64,000 nucleotides of DNA from NCBI GenBank assembly GCA_963745755.1, contig CAVUYP010000001.1, positions 1,364,001-1,428,000 on the forward strand, read 5' to 3'. The stretch is from RHKX01 sp963745755. GTDB lineage: Bacteria > Actinomycetota > Thermoleophilia > Solirubrobacterales > 70-9. Within the stretch, counting starts at the first letter, position 1. Every line of letters starts with the position of its first letter. The position numbers and the translations under genes were made by a program. Of this stretch, positions 1-8,340 are shown piece by piece. The notes under the pieces are model-generated. The model saw only the letters and a list, made by a program, of their open reading frames with translations, made no database searches and was not told the DNA's origin.

Positions 1-402
1 GCAGCGGGTGCCGAGCCGGACGGGAAAGGCGAGCTCGATGTCGGCGGCGCGCAGCGCGGGCTCGCGCGGGTGGTCGGCGGCGAGGACCTGGACGCCGGGC
101 CCGAGCCGGGCGTGGTCGCCGACGGTGATCTCGGCGCAGTCGAGGAAGACGGCGTTGGTGTTGACGAAGACGTCGTAACCGAGCCGGATGTTGACCCCGT
201 AGTCGCAGAAGAAGGGCGGCACGATCAGCGACCGCTCTCCGAACGCGCCGAGCAGGGCGCCGATGATCGCCAACCGCCGCTCCTCGGCGGGCTCGGCGTT
301 GAACTCGATCACCGTCTCCTGGGCCCGCTTGCGCCCGACCAGCAGGTCGGGGTCGAACGGGTCGTAGGGCTCCCCGGCCAGCATCTTCTCGCGCTCCGTC
401 AT
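1..402 (-). CDS. Sugar O-acetyltransferase (maltose/galactoside acetyltransferase family), 5' part only
   Basis: This is the N-terminal 134 codons of a gene that runs off the left edge of the window. The protein opens MTEREKMLAGEPYDPFDPDL, the typical mac domain start of maltose and galactoside acetyltransferases. It continues with left-handed beta-helix hexapeptide sequence (PPFFCDYGVNIRLG, FVNTNAVFLDC, ITVGDHARLGPGVQVLAADH). Family members move an acetyl group from acetyl-CoA to a sugar hydroxyl in the cytoplasm. The catalytic His of the family would be the H in AADHPRE. The ATG at 402 is the natural start, because the family begins with exactly this M-x-E-REKM pattern. The substrate cannot be told from sequence. 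It lies upstream of, and divergent from, tRNA-Val. Confidence 0.88.
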   Translation of the reverse strand, partial: MTEREKMLAGEPYDPFDPDLLVGRKRAQETVIEFNAEPAEERRLAIIGALLGAFGERSLIVPPFFCDYGVNIRLGYDVFVNTNAVFLDCAEITVGDHARLGPGVQVLAADHPREPALRAADIELAFPVRLGTRC

Positions 403-462
403 CGACCGGATCCTGCCACGGCCCTGCTCGATCGGCCGCCCGCCTAGAATCGTCCCGCCCGA

Positions 463-534
463 GGGCGCGTAGCTCAGTGGGAGAGCGTCCGCCTCACACG
501 CGGAAGGTCGCTGGTTCGAAACCAGCCGCGCCCA
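463..534 (+). tRNA. tRNA-Val (anticodon CAC)
   Basis: A complete cloverleaf can be folded. The acceptor stem is GGGCGCG/CGCGCCC and the D-arm is GCTCAGTGGGAGAGC. The anticodon stem is TCCGC/GCGGA around loop CTCACAC, giving anticodon CAC (reads GUG, valine). The T-arm is GCTGG-TTCGAAA-CCAGC with discriminator A. CCA is not encoded. It stands alone between two genes that point away from it. Confidence 0.95.
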
Positions 535-561
535 TCACCGACCGATCAGGAACCGCTCCGC

Positions 562-1272
562 TCAGTCGCGAAGGGATTCGCCGCAAACGGCGCCGAGATC
601 GCCGGCCGCACAGCACCCCTCACCCCGCCAGGTCTCGAGGCCCTCCCGCACCGCGACGGCCGCGATCACCAATGCCGCGATCGGGTCGAGCCACCAAGCG
701 CCGAACAGGGCATTGCCGAGCAGGCCGGTGAAGACGGCGGCGGCCAGGTAGGCACAGAGCAGGTTCTGGGTGCCTTCGCCGTGGGTGGCCTGAGAGCCGA
801 GCCGTTGCGCCACCCGTTGCTTGGCGCGGCCGAGCAGCGGCATGCCGATCAGGCTCGAGGCGGTCAGGGCCATGCCCAGGAAGCTGACACCGACGTCATC
901 GGCGGCGGCCAGGTGGGCGATCGCCTCGTAGGCGACGTAGGGTGCGAGGACGAAGAACTGAACGGCGACGAGCTTCTGAGCGCGCTCCTCGGCCTGGTGG
1001 GAATGGAGACGGGAGCCCGTGAATCGCCAGATGATGACCAGGCTGGCGACGCCTTCGATCGCCGAGTCGAGCCCGAATCCGACCAGGGCCACGGAGCCGG
1101 CGAGGATGCCGGCGACAATGGCAATTCCGCCCTCGAAGCCCATCCAGACCAGGCTCAGCCAGGAGAGGAACCTCGCGTGATTGGCTGCCGCCAGCCATTC
1201 CGGGTCGGGCTGCGGACGGGGCGCCGGCGGTGCCGGCCGCCGCGGCAGGACCGTGAGCCGGGCCTCGCTCAT
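562..1272 (-). CDS. Cation diffusion facilitator-type transporter
   Basis: The 236-aa protein has about five or six membrane segments. Segment 2 carries GFGLDSAIEG, the conserved region of cation diffusion facilitator (CDF) proteins in which acidic residues bind a divalent metal (families often show GFGLDSLIE). No long cytoplasmic C-terminal domain is present; the chain ends in a short Cys-containing tail (GEGCCAAGDLGAVCGE). CDF proteins export Zn, Cd, Co or similar ions against protons. Its start overlaps the stop of the upstream CadC-like regulator by 4 bp (ATGA), so the pair is translationally coupled and probably forms a metal-inducible efflux unit. Which metal is inference only. Confidence 0.82.
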   Translation of the reverse strand: MSEARLTVLPRRPAPPAPRPQPDPEWLAAANHARFLSWLSLVWMGFEGGIAIVAGILAGSVALVGFGLDSAIEGVASLVIIWRFTGSRLHSHQAEERAQKLVAVQFFVLAPYVAYEAIAHLAAADDVGVSFLGMALTASSLIGMPLLGRAKQRVAQRLGSQATHGEGTQNLLCAYLAAAVFTGLLGNALFGAWWLDPIAALVIAAVAVREGLETWRGEGCCAAGDLGAVCGESLRD

Positions 1273-1637
1273 CCGTGCGAGATCGCCGGGGGCGCAGCGC
1301 CGGCGAGGGCCTGCCCGACCATCGACCGGCCACGCTCGGTTACCGAATAGAGGACCATCTTGCCGTCGCGACGCGACTCCACCAAGCCGGCCCGACGGAG
1401 GAGGCCGAGGTGATGGGAGACCAGATTCTCGGCCCGCTCCATCACCCAGGACAGATCACAGACGCAGGCCTCGTCGGTCCGCGCCAGCACCGCGGCGAGC
1501 GTGAGCCGAGTCGGGTCGGCGAGCGCCTTGGCGCGAGCGGCGGCCGTCGCCGCGGCGTTCGCGTCGAGTCGCGAATGACGCAGGGCCTCGGCCTTGCCCA
1601 GGTCGAGACAGAGCAGGTCACAGCGATCGTCGGCCAT
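1269..1637 (-). CDS. ArsR/SmtB family metalloregulator, CadC-like
   Basis: The 122-aa winged-helix repressor has the helix-turn-helix region ALADPTRLTLAAVLAR...NLVSHHLGLLRRAGLVE. The metal site pattern is CVCDL in the DNA-binding part, plus an N-terminal Cys pair (CDLLCLD), as in CadC-type Cd/Pb/Zn sensors. A longer reading frame extends upstream to 1787, but the ATG at 1637 gives the usual family length and the N-terminal Cys motif, so it is preferred. The stop overlaps the start of the CDF transporter. Metal binding is expected to release the protein from an operator just upstream and de-repress both genes. A candidate operator dyad is at 1645-1666. Confidence 0.87.
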   Translation of the reverse strand: MADDRCDLLCLDLGKAEALRHSRLDANAAATAAARAKALADPTRLTLAAVLARTDEACVCDLSWVMERAENLVSHHLGLLRRAGLVESRRDGKMVLYSVTERGRSMVGQALAGAAPPAISHG

Positions 1638-1644
1638 CCCGGTA

Positions 1645-1666
1645 CATCCTAACGTTGGTTGAGATG
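1645..1666. promoter_or_regulatory. Imperfect 9-4-9 dyad, candidate operator of the CadC-like regulator
   Basis: CATCCTAAC and GTTGAGATG flank a 4-nt spacer, and the arms match at 7 of 9 positions. The dyad ends 7 bp upstream of the metalloregulator start and also faces the gene on the other strand. SmtB/ArsR proteins bind dyads of this size near their own start. No site of exactly this sequence is known to me, so the assignment is inference. Confidence 0.4.
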
Positions 1667-1753
1667 ATCTCCGCGCTGGTTCGGCTGGGGGATCGGCGGC
1701 GGGCGGCGCCGCCGGGAGCGGTGCGAAGGGGCAACTGCGGTAGAAACCCCGCA

Positions 1754-2467
1754 ATGCTCGTTCCGCTCGCCGGCCTATCGGCTTCATTCGAATCGGAGGT
1801 CGTCGACAAGGGCGAGCTGCCGGCGCTGCTGCTGCTCGTCGCCTTCGGAGTGACCTTTGGGGTGACCAGGTTCATCACCCACTCGATCCGCTCCGACCGC
1901 TTCTCGTGGCTCGGCAACGTCGAGGCCGGCGACACCCACATCCACCATCTGGTTTGGGGGATCTGCCTGCTGCTGGCCAGCGGATTGCTGGCGGTCGCCG
2001 TGCAGCCGGCGCTGGAGATCACGGCGATCGTCTTCGGGATCGGCGCGGCGCTGACCCTCGACGAGTTCGCGCTCTGGCTCCACCTCGACGACGTCTACTG
2101 GTCCGAGCAGGGGCGGCAGTCGATCGACGCGGTGATCGTCTTCGCGATCGTCTCCGGCTTCATGGTGCTCGGCGCCTACCCGGTCTCGTTCGACGACGCC
2201 GGCGGCGGCATCGAGGGGGTCATCGGACTGGTCCTCTCGCTGGCGATCGGCTGGTCGTTCGTGATCGTCTGCTTCATGAAAGGCAAGCTGATCTGGGGCG
2301 TGCTCGGCCTCTACCTCCCGCCGATCTCGATCGTCACCGCCTTCCGGCTCGCCCGGCCAAACTCGTGGTGGGCGCGGAAGCGCTACGACGAGGCCACGCT
2401 CGAGCGGTCCCGCGAGCGCTACAAGGGCGAGGAGAAGATCGTCAAGCCCGAAGCCGCGACCGGCTGA
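1754..2467 (+). CDS. Conserved integral membrane protein of unknown function
   Basis: The 237-aa protein has about six hydrophobic segments. Two motifs stand out: DTHIHHLVWG between segments 1 and 2, and TLDEFALWLHLDDVYW after segment 3. The His- and Asp-rich pattern facing one side of the membrane could bind a metal, but this is inference and I do not recognise an assigned function. The C-terminus is a charged cytoplasmic tail (KRYDEATLERSRERYKGEEK). The ATG at 1754 is chosen because the residues before it (GDRRRAAPPGAVRRG) look non-coding; no strong ribosome binding site is visible. The next gene starts 10 bp after the stop, so the two are probably cotranscribed. Confidence 0.7.
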   Translation: MLVPLAGLSASFESEVVDKGELPALLLLVAFGVTFGVTRFITHSIRSDRFSWLGNVEAGDTHIHHLVWGICLLLASGLLAVAVQPALEITAIVFGIGAALTLDEFALWLHLDDVYWSEQGRQSIDAVIVFAIVSGFMVLGAYPVSFDDAGGGIEGVIGLVLSLAIGWSFVIVCFMKGKLIWGVLGLYLPPISIVTAFRLARPNSWWARKRYDEATLERSRERYKGEEKIVKPEAATG

Positions 2468-2477
2468 CCCGCCGCCG

Positions 2478-3383
2478 ATGGACATCATCCTCGCCCTCGT
2501 CGCCGCGCTCCTGTTCGCGCTCGGCACGGTGCTGCAGCAGAAGGCGGGACTCGAGGAGCCCGACGCGTCGCGGGGCTCGAGCTCGGGCCTGCTGGTGCGG
2601 ATGGCCCGCAAGCCGGTCTGGCTCGCCGGGATCGCCGCCGACGCGATCGGATTCGTCGGCCAGGCGGTGGCGCTGACGATCGGGCGGCTTGCGGTCGTGC
2701 AGCCGCTGCTCGCGACGTCGATGGTCTTCGCGCTGCCGCTCGGCCACCGGCTGACCGCGCAGCGGATCACCCGCAGCGACGTCGGCGCGGCGGTCCTCGT
2801 CACCGTCTCGCTGATCGCCTTCCTGACGATCGCCGACCCGAGCGGCGGCCGCGACGACGCGCCGCTCGGCGAGTGGCTCGTCCTCGGCGCCGTCATCGCC
2901 GGCGTCTGCGTGCCGCTGACCCTGGCCTCGTTGAGGGTCCGGCCGGCGATCAGGGCGACCCTGCTGGGCATCGTCACAGGCATCCTCTTCGGCCTCAGCG
3001 CCGCGTTGACCAAGTCCGTCGGCGACCAGATCAGCGACGACCTGCTCGGCGTCTTCACCGACTGGCACCTATACGCGCTCGGGATCGTCGGCTACATCTC
3101 GATGACCTTCAACCAGATGGCGCTGACCGCCGGCGTCCTCGCCCCCGCGCTGGCGGCGATGATGGCGCTCGACCCGATCACCAGCGTCGTCATCGCGACG
3201 ACGCTGCTCGAGGAGTCCCTGCACGAGACGCCGGCCGGGATCGCGGCGACGCTCGGCGCCCTCGCGGCGACGATCGTCGGCATGGCGATCCTCGCCCGGA
3301 CGAGCCAGGGCCAGACGGCCACGAAGCCGGGCTCCGGCACGGCGCTCGGCGCCGCGGCCGCGGCCGAGTCGGCCGCTAGATGA
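2478..3383 (+). CDS. DMT superfamily (EamA-like) transporter
   Basis: The 301-aa, very hydrophobic protein has nine or ten membrane helices arranged as two similar halves. It begins with a membrane helix followed by LFALGTVLQQKAGLE, typical of drug/metabolite transporter proteins of the DMT superfamily in actinobacteria. The second half repeats the pattern (GILFGLSAALTKSVG; FNQMALTAGVLAPALAAM). The substrate is unknown. It follows the HIHH membrane protein by 10 bp. It converges on the amino-acid permease with an 8-bp overlap of the 3' ends, so no terminator separates them. Confidence 0.75.
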   Translation: MDIILALVAALLFALGTVLQQKAGLEEPDASRGSSSGLLVRMARKPVWLAGIAADAIGFVGQAVALTIGRLAVVQPLLATSMVFALPLGHRLTAQRITRSDVGAAVLVTVSLIAFLTIADPSGGRDDAPLGEWLVLGAVIAGVCVPLTLASLRVRPAIRATLLGIVTGILFGLSAALTKSVGDQISDDLLGVFTDWHLYALGIVGYISMTFNQMALTAGVLAPALAAMMALDPITSVVIATTLLEESLHETPAGIAATLGALAATIVGMAILARTSQGQTATKPGSGTALGAAAAAESAAR

Positions 3384-4833
3384 CCGGACCCGGCGCGGCC
3401 GCCTCCTGCGCGGCCAGCCGGCCCATCCGCTCGGCGGTCCGCCGGCGGGCGTAGGTGAAGTAGATCAGCAGCCCGATCGCCAGCCAGACGGCAAGGCGGA
3501 TCCAGGTGGTGACCGGGAGCGTCGCCATCAGCGCGACCGCGAAGAGGATCCCGAGCGGGGCGACGAGCCAGACCCATTTGACCCGGAACGGGCGATCGAG
3601 GTCGGGATGGGTGCGGCGGAGGACGAGGACGCCTGCGCAGACGATCGTGAACGAGAGCAGCGTCCCGATCGAGACGAGGTCGCCGAGCACGTCGATCGGC
3701 AGCATCGCCGCGACCCCGGCGCCGGCGACCGCGCAGACGAGGGTCGCCGCCGTCGGCGTCGCGAACCGCTTGCTGACCTGGCCGAGGCGGTCGGGGAGCA
3801 TCCCGTCGGAGGACATCCGCATGAAGATCCGGGTCTGCCCGTAGAAGGTGACCAGCACGGTCGCGGCGAGGCCGATCACGGCCGCGGCCGAGACCGCCGA
3901 CTCCAGCCAGGCGAGCGAACCGCCTCCCTCGCGGACGGCGAGCGCCAGCGGATCGGCGACGTTCAGCGACTTGTAGGGGACCATTCCGGTCATCACGATC
4001 CCGATCAGGACGTAGAGGACGGTCGAGATCAGCACCGTCGCCAGCAGTCCGATCGGGATCGTCCGCTGCGGCCTCCGAGTCTCCGCCGCCGCCGTCGAGA
4101 CCGCGTCGAAGCCGACGTAGGCGAAGAAGACGACGCCGGCGGCACGGAAGATCCCGGTCACGCCGAAATCGCCGAATCCGCCCTCGTTGGGAGGCACGAA
4201 CGGCTCCCAGTTGGCGTTCGTGATGTAGAAGGCGCCGAAGCCGATGAACAGGGCGAGGACGCCGAGCTTCAGGGCGACCATCGCGTTGTTGGCGCGGGTC
4301 GACTCGCGGGTGCCGATGAAGAGCAGCCCGCAGGTCGCGAAGACGATCGCCAGCGCCGGCAGGTTGAGGATGCCGTTGTCGTCGCCGAACGGCGGCGTGA
4401 CCAGATCGTGAGGCACCGAGACGCCGATGCTGCCGAGGAAGCTGACGAAATAGCCCGACCAGCCGACGGCGACCGTCGACGCCGCGAACAGGTACTCGAG
4501 CAGCAGGTCCCAGCCGATGAACCAGGCGAGGAAGGACCCGAAGACCGCGTAGGCGTACGAGTAGGTCGACCCGGCCGCCGGGACCATCGCCGCGAGCTCG
4601 GCGTAGCAGAGGGCGGTGACGCCGGCGGCCAGTCCCGCGAGGATGAACGAGAAGATCACCGCCGGGCCCGCGTACTCGGCCGAGGCCTCGCCGATCGTCA
4701 CGAAGATGCCGGCGCCGACGACGCTGGCGACGCCGATCGCGGTCAGGCTGAGCGGACCGATGGCAGTCGAATCGAGACGCTTGCGGTCGATCTTTGCCTG
4801 CGCGACGACTGCATCGATATTGCCGGCGGGCAT
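3376..4833 (-). CDS. APC family amino-acid permease (cationic amino acid transporter type)
   Basis: The 485-aa protein has about 12 membrane helices. The first helix contains GVASVVGAGIFVTIG, the substrate-binding G-x-G-I-F motif of APC permeases. It is followed by AELAAMVPAAGSTYSYAYAV, typical of the CAT/YfnA branch that imports amino acids with protons. The N-terminal stretch with charged residues (QAKIDRKRLDS) is cytoplasmic. It is divergent from the lysyl-tRNA synthetase fusion gene and only 47 bp away. A link to lysine uptake is tempting but is inference from position alone. Confidence 0.88.
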   Translation of the reverse strand: MPAGNIDAVVAQAKIDRKRLDSTAIGPLSLTAIGVASVVGAGIFVTIGEASAEYAGPAVIFSFILAGLAAGVTALCYAELAAMVPAAGSTYSYAYAVFGSFLAWFIGWDLLLEYLFAASTVAVGWSGYFVSFLGSIGVSVPHDLVTPPFGDDNGILNLPALAIVFATCGLLFIGTRESTRANNAMVALKLGVLALFIGFGAFYITNANWEPFVPPNEGGFGDFGVTGIFRAAGVVFFAYVGFDAVSTAAAETRRPQRTIPIGLLATVLISTVLYVLIGIVMTGMVPYKSLNVADPLALAVREGGGSLAWLESAVSAAAVIGLAATVLVTFYGQTRIFMRMSSDGMLPDRLGQVSKRFATPTAATLVCAVAGAGVAAMLPIDVLGDLVSIGTLLSFTIVCAGVLVLRRTHPDLDRPFRVKWVWLVAPLGILFAVALMATLPVTTWIRLAVWLAIGLLIYFTYARRRTAERMGRLAAQEAAAPGPVI

Positions 4834-4880
4834 TTTCGAATCCTGTCAGAGTGCGGCCCCGGAAACGACGGGAGGCGAGC

Positions 4881-7800
4881 TTGGGCGCGGACGACAAGCA
4901 GGGGGCGGACGACGGCGACGGCGACGGCTCGCGATTCCTCCACGAGGAGCGCGCCCACCGCCTCGCCAAGCTCGACGCGATGCGCGAGCGAGGCGTCGAC
5001 CCCTACCCGGTCCGCTTCGACCGCGACCACACGGCGGCCGAGATCCATGAGCGCTTCGACGACCTCGACCCCGGCAGCGACTCCGGCGAGCGGGTCAAGG
5101 TCGCCGGGCGGGTCGTGGCGCTGCGCCGCCACGGCGGCCTCGACTTCATCGACCTCCGCGACGAGACCGCGAAGATCCAGCTGATCGCGACCCGCGACGA
5201 GCTCGGCGAGGCGACGCTGAACGAGCTCAACGCCCTCGACCTCGGCGACTGGATCGGCACCGAGGGCGTCGTCGTGACCAGCCGCCGCGGCGAGCTCTCG
5301 ATCCGGATCGAGAGCTTCGCCCTGCTCGCCAAGGCGCTGCGGCCGCTGCCCGACATGCGCCACGGGCTGACCGACCCCGAGGCCCGCTACCGCCGCCGCC
5401 ACCTCGACCTGATCGTCGACGAGGACTCGCGGCTGGTCTTCGAGAAGCGGTCGACGGTGATCGCGGCGACCAGGCGGGTGCTGCTCGACCGCGGCTTCCG
5501 CGAGGTCGAGACCCCGGTCCTGCTCAGCCAGGCGGGCGGCGCCGCCGCCCGCCCGTTCATCACCCATCACAACGCGCTCGACATCGACATGTTCCTGCGG
5601 ATCGCCCTCGAGCTGCCGCTGAAGCGGCTCATCGTCGGCGGCATGAACCGGGTCTTCGAGGTCAGCCGGGTGTTCCGAAACGAGGGCCTCGACACGCGCC
5701 ACAACCCCGAGTTCACGATGCTCGAGGCCTACCAGGCGTTCGGCGACTACCACGACATGATGGACCTGACCGAGGCGATCATCGAGGCATCGTGCACGGC
5801 CGCCAACGGCCACACGATGATCGACGTCGACGGTCGCCCGGTCGACATGAAGCCGCCCTACCGGCGGGCGACGATGGCGGAGCTGATCTCCGAGCACGCC
5901 GGCGTGAAGATGCACCCCTCGATGCCGATCGACGAGGCGCGCGAGATCGCCGACCGCTTCGGGGTCGAGTGGCTCGACGTCTGGGGGGCGGGCAAGATCA
6001 TGGCCGAGGTCTACGACGAGACCTGCGAGGCGAAGCTGATCGAGCCGACCTTCGTGATGGATCACCCCCGCGAGGTCTCGCCGCTGGCGCGGGCCCACCG
6101 CGACGACCCGACGCTGACCGAGCGCTTCGAGCTCGTCGTCGCCGCCCGCGAGCTCGCCAACGCCTACTCGGAGCTCAACGACCCGGTCGACCAGGCGCAG
6201 CGCTTCCAGTCGGAGGCGAAGCTGCAGGCCGGTGGCGACGAGGAGGCCGAGCCGGTCGACGAATCCTACGTCGAGGCGCTCGAGTACGGACTGCCGCCGA
6301 CCGGCGGGCTCGGGATCGGGATGGACCGGCTGGTCATGCTCGTCACCGGCGTCGACACGATCCGCGACGTCATCCTCTTCCCGACGCTGCGGCCCGAGGA
6401 GGGCCGGGAAGCGGGCCCGGAGGCGAAGGCGCTCGACCTCGACGTCGGCGAGGAGGAGGCGGCACCACCGCCGCCGCCGATCCAGACGCCGACCCGGTGG
6501 CGGCCGCGCGGCCGCTCCCGGGCGACCCGGGTGCTCGCCTGGCTGACGGCGCTGCTCGGCCTCGCCTCACTGCTGCCGACGCTGCCCTGGGTGCAGGCGT
6601 CGCTCGGGATCGGCGACCTGCTGTCGCGGACCGAGCGCTCCTACCTGTTCATCGTCTCCGCCGTCCTCGGGATCGGGCTGATCATCGTCTCGCTGCAGCT
6701 CGCCCGCGGCAAGCGCCGGGCGTGGGTGATCGCGATGGCGCTGTTCGCGGCGGCGGCGCTGACCCACGTCATCAAGGGCCCGGACCCGATCGCGGCCCTG
6801 CTCGACATCGGGATGCTCGTCGCCCTCGCCTACTACCGGACCGAGTTCCGCGCCAAGGGCGACGCGAGCTCGCTGCGCCAGGCGGTGCTGTTCGTGCCGT
6901 TCTACCTGCTCGTCGTCGGCGTCTTCGGGTTCGTCTCGCTGCTCACCCAGCGCGACTTCGTCAACCCCGATCTGAGCTTCGGCGGCATGGTCGACGCGAC
7001 CTACGGAGGCCTGCTCGGGATGAGCGGGCCGTACTCGTTCGAGCACCGGATCTTCAGCGACTTCTTCAGCGATGCCCTGATCGTGCTCGGCATCGCCGGG
7101 CTGATCCTCTTCCTCTACCTGGTCTTCCGGCCGCTGGTCCGCGACCGCGGCCCCGAGCAGGAGGCTCGCGAGCACGCCCGCGAGATCGTCCGCGCGCACG
7201 GCTCCGACACGCTCGCCTACTTCGCGCTGCGCCGCGACAAGAGCTACTTCTTCTCCGCCGACGGGCAGTCGCTGATCGCCTACGCCTACGTGCGCGGCTA
7301 CGCGATGGTCGCCGCCGACCCGATCGGCCCGCCCGAGCAGACCGGCGAGGTGCTCGACGAGTTCCTCGCCTACTGCGCCGAGCAGGGCTGGAAGGCCGCC
7401 TTCCTCGCCGTCCGCGAGGACGCCACCCCGATCTACCGCGAGCGTGGCATGCACTCGCTCTACCTCGGCGACGAGGCGATCCTCCACTGCCGTGACTTCA
7501 GCCTCGACGGCGGCGACATGAAGGCGGTCCGCTCCGCCGTCAACCGGGTCGGCAAGGACCATCGCTTCGAGCTGATCAAGGAGACGGACGCGACGCGGCC
7601 GCTGATCGACGAGCTCAACGAGATCAGCGAGGAGTGGCGCGACGGCGCCAGCGAGCGCGGCTTCACGATGGAGCTCGGCCAGGAGGTCGAGGGAACCGAG
7701 CAGGACTTCGTGATCGCGATCGCCCGCGAGTCGGGCGATTCGGGGCGCGTCGCCGGCTTCCTGCGGTTCGTGCCCTGCTACGGCAGCGACCCCGGCTACT

Positions 7801-8222
7801 CGCTCGATCTGATGCGGCGCCGGCCGGACTCGGCCAACGGCCTGACCGAGTACCTGATCGCCAACGCGGCGATCAGCCTCGGCGCCAGCGGCGTCGAGCG
7901 GCTGTCGCTCAACTTCGCGGCCTGGGGCCGGCTGCTCGACGACGCCGAGAACATGGGGATCGGCGGCCGGATCCAGCGCCGGGTCGCGCGGGCGCTCAAC
8001 CCGTTCTTCCAGATCCAGTCGTTGCGCGACTTCAACGAGAAGTTCGACCCGGAATGGCTGCCGCGGTCGATCGTCGTCGAGGATCCCGCCGACCTGCTCA
8101 AGGTCGCGATCCTCTACGCCAGCATCGAGGGCTTCCTCGAGGTGCCGCTGGCCGGCCGCTTCCTCGTCCCGTCGGTCCGCAATGCCGAGAGCGGCATCGC
8201 CACGGTCAACGCGCCGGGATAG
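4881..8222 (+). CDS. lysX: Lysyl-tRNA synthetase fused to an MprF-like lysyl-lipid transferase (LysX-like, LysRS domain first)
   Basis: The protein is about 1113 aa. Residues 1-515 form a class II lysyl-tRNA synthetase: OB-fold anticodon domain, motif 2 (FRNEGLDTRHNPEF) and motif 3 (GGLGIGMDRLVML). A Pro-rich linker (EEEAAPPPPPIQTP) leads to six membrane helices (about 550-750). A C-terminal DUF2156 aminoacyl-transfer domain follows (DKSYFFSADGQSLIAYAYV; LNFAAWGRLL). Such fusions charge tRNA-Lys and transfer lysine to phosphatidylglycerol, lowering membrane negative charge. In the mycobacterial LysX, as I recall it, the membrane/transferase part is N-terminal; here the order is reversed. Start: TTG at 4881 with GGAGG at 4871-4875. 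An upstream ATG at 4794 would overlap the divergent permease. Confidence 0.9.
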   Translation: MGADDKQGADDGDGDGSRFLHEERAHRLAKLDAMRERGVDPYPVRFDRDHTAAEIHERFDDLDPGSDSGERVKVAGRVVALRRHGGLDFIDLRDETAKIQLIATRDELGEATLNELNALDLGDWIGTEGVVVTSRRGELSIRIESFALLAKALRPLPDMRHGLTDPEARYRRRHLDLIVDEDSRLVFEKRSTVIAATRRVLLDRGFREVETPVLLSQAGGAAARPFITHHNALDIDMFLRIALELPLKRLIVGGMNRVFEVSRVFRNEGLDTRHNPEFTMLEAYQAFGDYHDMMDLTEAIIEASCTAANGHTMIDVDGRPVDMKPPYRRATMAELISEHAGVKMHPSMPIDEAREIADRFGVEWLDVWGAGKIMAEVYDETCEAKLIEPTFVMDHPREVSPLARAHRDDPTLTERFELVVAARELANAYSELNDPVDQAQRFQSEAKLQAGGDEEAEPVDESYVEALEYGLPPTGGLGIGMDRLVMLVTGVDTIRDVILFPTLRPEEGREAGPEAKALDLDVGEEEAAPPPPPIQTPTRWRPRGRSRATRVLAWLTALLGLASLLPTLPWVQASLGIGDLLSRTERSYLFIVSAVLGIGLIIVSLQLARGKRRAWVIAMALFAAAALTHVIKGPDPIAALLDIGMLVALAYYRTEFRAKGDASSLRQAVLFVPFYLLVVGVFGFVSLLTQRDFVNPDLSFGGMVDATYGGLLGMSGPYSFEHRIFSDFFSDALIVLGIAGLILFLYLVFRPLVRDRGPEQEAREHAREIVRAHGSDTLAYFALRRDKSYFFSADGQSLIAYAYVRGYAMVAADPIGPPEQTGEVLDEFLAYCAEQGWKAAFLAVREDATPIYRERGMHSLYLGDEAILHCRDFSLDGGDMKAVRSAVNRVGKDHRFELIKETDATRPLIDELNEISEEWRDGASERGFTMELGQEVEGTEQDFVIAIARESGDSGRVAGFLRFVPCYGSDPGYSLDLMRRRPDSANGLTEYLIANAAISLGASGVERLSLNFAAWGRLLDDAENMGIGGRIQRRVARALNPFFQIQSLRDFNEKFDPEWLPRSIVVEDPADLLKVAILYASIEGFLEVPLAGRFLVPSVRNAESGIATVNAPG

Positions 8223-8340
8223 GGCCCCGTCCCCGCGGCGGCCGTCCGGCGCACGCTCGCTCGCTGCTGACTTAGAATCAACAACGGAGAGTCGCCGGCA
8301 TCGAGCCGCAGCCCGGGAAGTCGAGATCGCCCTGCCGTCA

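Noticed and set aside
1784..3058. Long minus-strand frames opposite the two membrane proteins at 1.7-3.4 kb
   Set aside because: Their products are Asp/Arg/Pro-rich without motifs, while the plus-strand frames encode clear membrane proteins.
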